From assembly GCA_044235825.1 (NCBI GenBank), contig JBIIHL010000011.1:1-40455 (forward strand): DNA of 40,455 bases, read 5' to 3'. The notes under the pieces are model-generated. The model saw nothing but the letters and a program-made list of their open reading frames with translations, was not told the DNA's origin and ran no database searches. This DNA comes from CANGYM01 sp044235825 (GTDB lineage Bacteria > Pseudomonadota > Alphaproteobacteria > JAJTHO01 > CANGYM01). Position numbers and translations under genes: made by a program. Below, in pieces: positions 39,945-40,455 of this stretch. Position 1 is the first letter of the stretch; each line of letters opens with the position of its first letter.

Positions 39945-40402
39945 CCGAAACACCGCTGCAGCATTTTATGGGTCTGGCGCTGGAAATGGCGAAACAGGAC
40001 AAAAACGAAGTCCCCGTGGGCGCCCTGATGGTGCAGGGGGGCACCATGATTGCCCTGCGTCATAACGAAGTCATGCACCGCCAAGATCCCACCGCCCACG
40101 CCGAAATGCTGGTGATTCGGGATACCCTACGGATTTTGGGGCAGATGTATTTGCCCGATTGCACCCTGTATGTGACGCTGGAGCCCTGCGCCCTGTGCGC
40201 CGCCGCCTGCGCCGCCGTGCGGTTAAAGCATGTTGTCTTCGGCGCCTATGACCCCAAAAGCGGCGGTCTGATCCACGGCGCCCGCGTTCTGGACCACACC
40301 CACCACAAACCCCTCATCACCGGCGGCGTCATGGAAACGGAAAGCCAGACTTTGCTGACCCAGTTTTTTAGAAAGTATAGGGGGGGATCAGGTGACGGGT
40401 GA
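39941..40402 (+). CDS. tadA: tRNA-specific adenosine deaminase
   Basis: 153 residues. Converts A34 to inosine in tRNA-Arg(ACG). Zinc and proton-transfer motifs HAEMLVIRD and PCALCAAAC. N-terminal NEVPVGALMV is typical. The start overlaps the tsaD stop (ATGA). The last residues GSGDG and the stop are read from the heptamer array at 40389. It is unrelated to the pilus ATPase TadA (cpaF here). Confidence 0.96.
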   Translation: MTETPLQHFMGLALEMAKQDKNEVPVGALMVQGGTMIALRHNEVMHRQDPTAHAEMLVIRDTLRILGQMYLPDCTLYVTLEPCALCAAACAAVRLKHVVFGAYDPKSGGLIHGARVLDHTHHKPLITGGVMETESQTLLTQFFRKYRGGSGDG

Positions 40403-40420
40403 CAGGTGACAGGTGACAGG
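40389..40420 (+). repeat. Heptamer array, family 1, at the tadA 3' end
   Basis: Units CAGGTGA, CGGGTGA, two CAGGTGA and a partial CAGG, with the boundary GATCAGGTGACGGGTGAC nearly identical to that at 35271. The tadA stop TGA (40400-40402) is the TGA of the second unit. Confidence 0.95.
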
Positions 40421-40455
40421 GGGATATTTTTCTGTCCCAAAAACCATTTGACATC

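Noticed and set aside
1..40455. tRNA genes as integration targets
   Set aside because: I looked for T-arm patterns of the GGTTCGAATCC type on both strands and saw none with a complete cloverleaf.

Overview
The window looks like a chromosomal segment of an alphaproteobacterium. The evidence is a 5-aminolevulinate synthase of the single-step Shemin type (25469-26689), a Caulobacter-order Flp/Tad pilus cluster cpaA-cpaB-cpaC-cpaD-cpaE-cpaF-tadB-tadC (2537-11208, minus strand), and three isolated homologues of Rhodobacter-type gene transfer agent (GTA) structural genes: head-tail connector at 1830, tail hub at 11399, portal at 34113. Scattered GTA genes, broken operons, orphan antitoxins, gene remnants and many intergenic repeats suggest a repeat-rich, partly decaying genome such as those of host-associated alphaproteobacteria. 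The exact order is an inference I cannot prove from the sequence.

Layout. 1-2471: ParA-like ATPase, yidD, metW, GTA connector. 2537-11208: Tad pilus export operon behind a strong sigma70-like promoter, with no pilin gene. 11399-13947: GTA hub, single-domain response regulator, proC, and a tiny exported protein with its own promoter and terminator. 14269-16193: two unknown genes and an orphan HigA-like antitoxin. 16214-18895: yidC diverging from nuoA-nuoB. 18845-20762: an approximately 1 kb insert that duplicates the 3' end of nuoB and carries a zincin-like gene, then an unknown gene. 20779-23184: ftsA, ftsQ and a small membrane protein. 23185-25469: a repeat-dense region around rho, including two inverted 236 bp MITE-like elements. 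25469-27963: hemA, a MaoC-type hydratase, a Phd/PIN toxin-antitoxin pair. 28005-31262: asd, folE, a repeated-HTH protein with a G13 tract, an orphan YefM-like antitoxin. 31266-35294: folC, dnaN, GTA portal. 35525-40402: a zincin-like protein, then the tightly packed run SH3-proA-tsaD-tadA.

The most distinctive feature is a family of heptamer arrays (unit CAGGTGA). Six of the eight arrays overlap the stop codon of a gene in the same orientation, so the array itself supplies the last residues and the stop. Because the unit contains TGA and its period is 7, it places a stop in every forward frame within three units, while the reverse strand carries none. A second heptamer family (GAGTGGT/GTAGGGA) forms large inverted-repeat hairpins beside rho and dnaN. 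Broken gene pieces (a DUF2442 tail, a folC-overlapping fragment) sit next to these repeats.

The second distinctive feature is a pair of low-GC accessory genes (the zincin behind nuoB and the repeated-HTH protein) that share a 36-37 bp block at their 3' ends. In the first, this block is followed by a second, slightly diverged copy of the nuoB 3' end, as expected for an element that inserts at gene ends and restores the target. No integrase or transposase is visible in the window. No tRNA, rRNA or CRISPR array was found.
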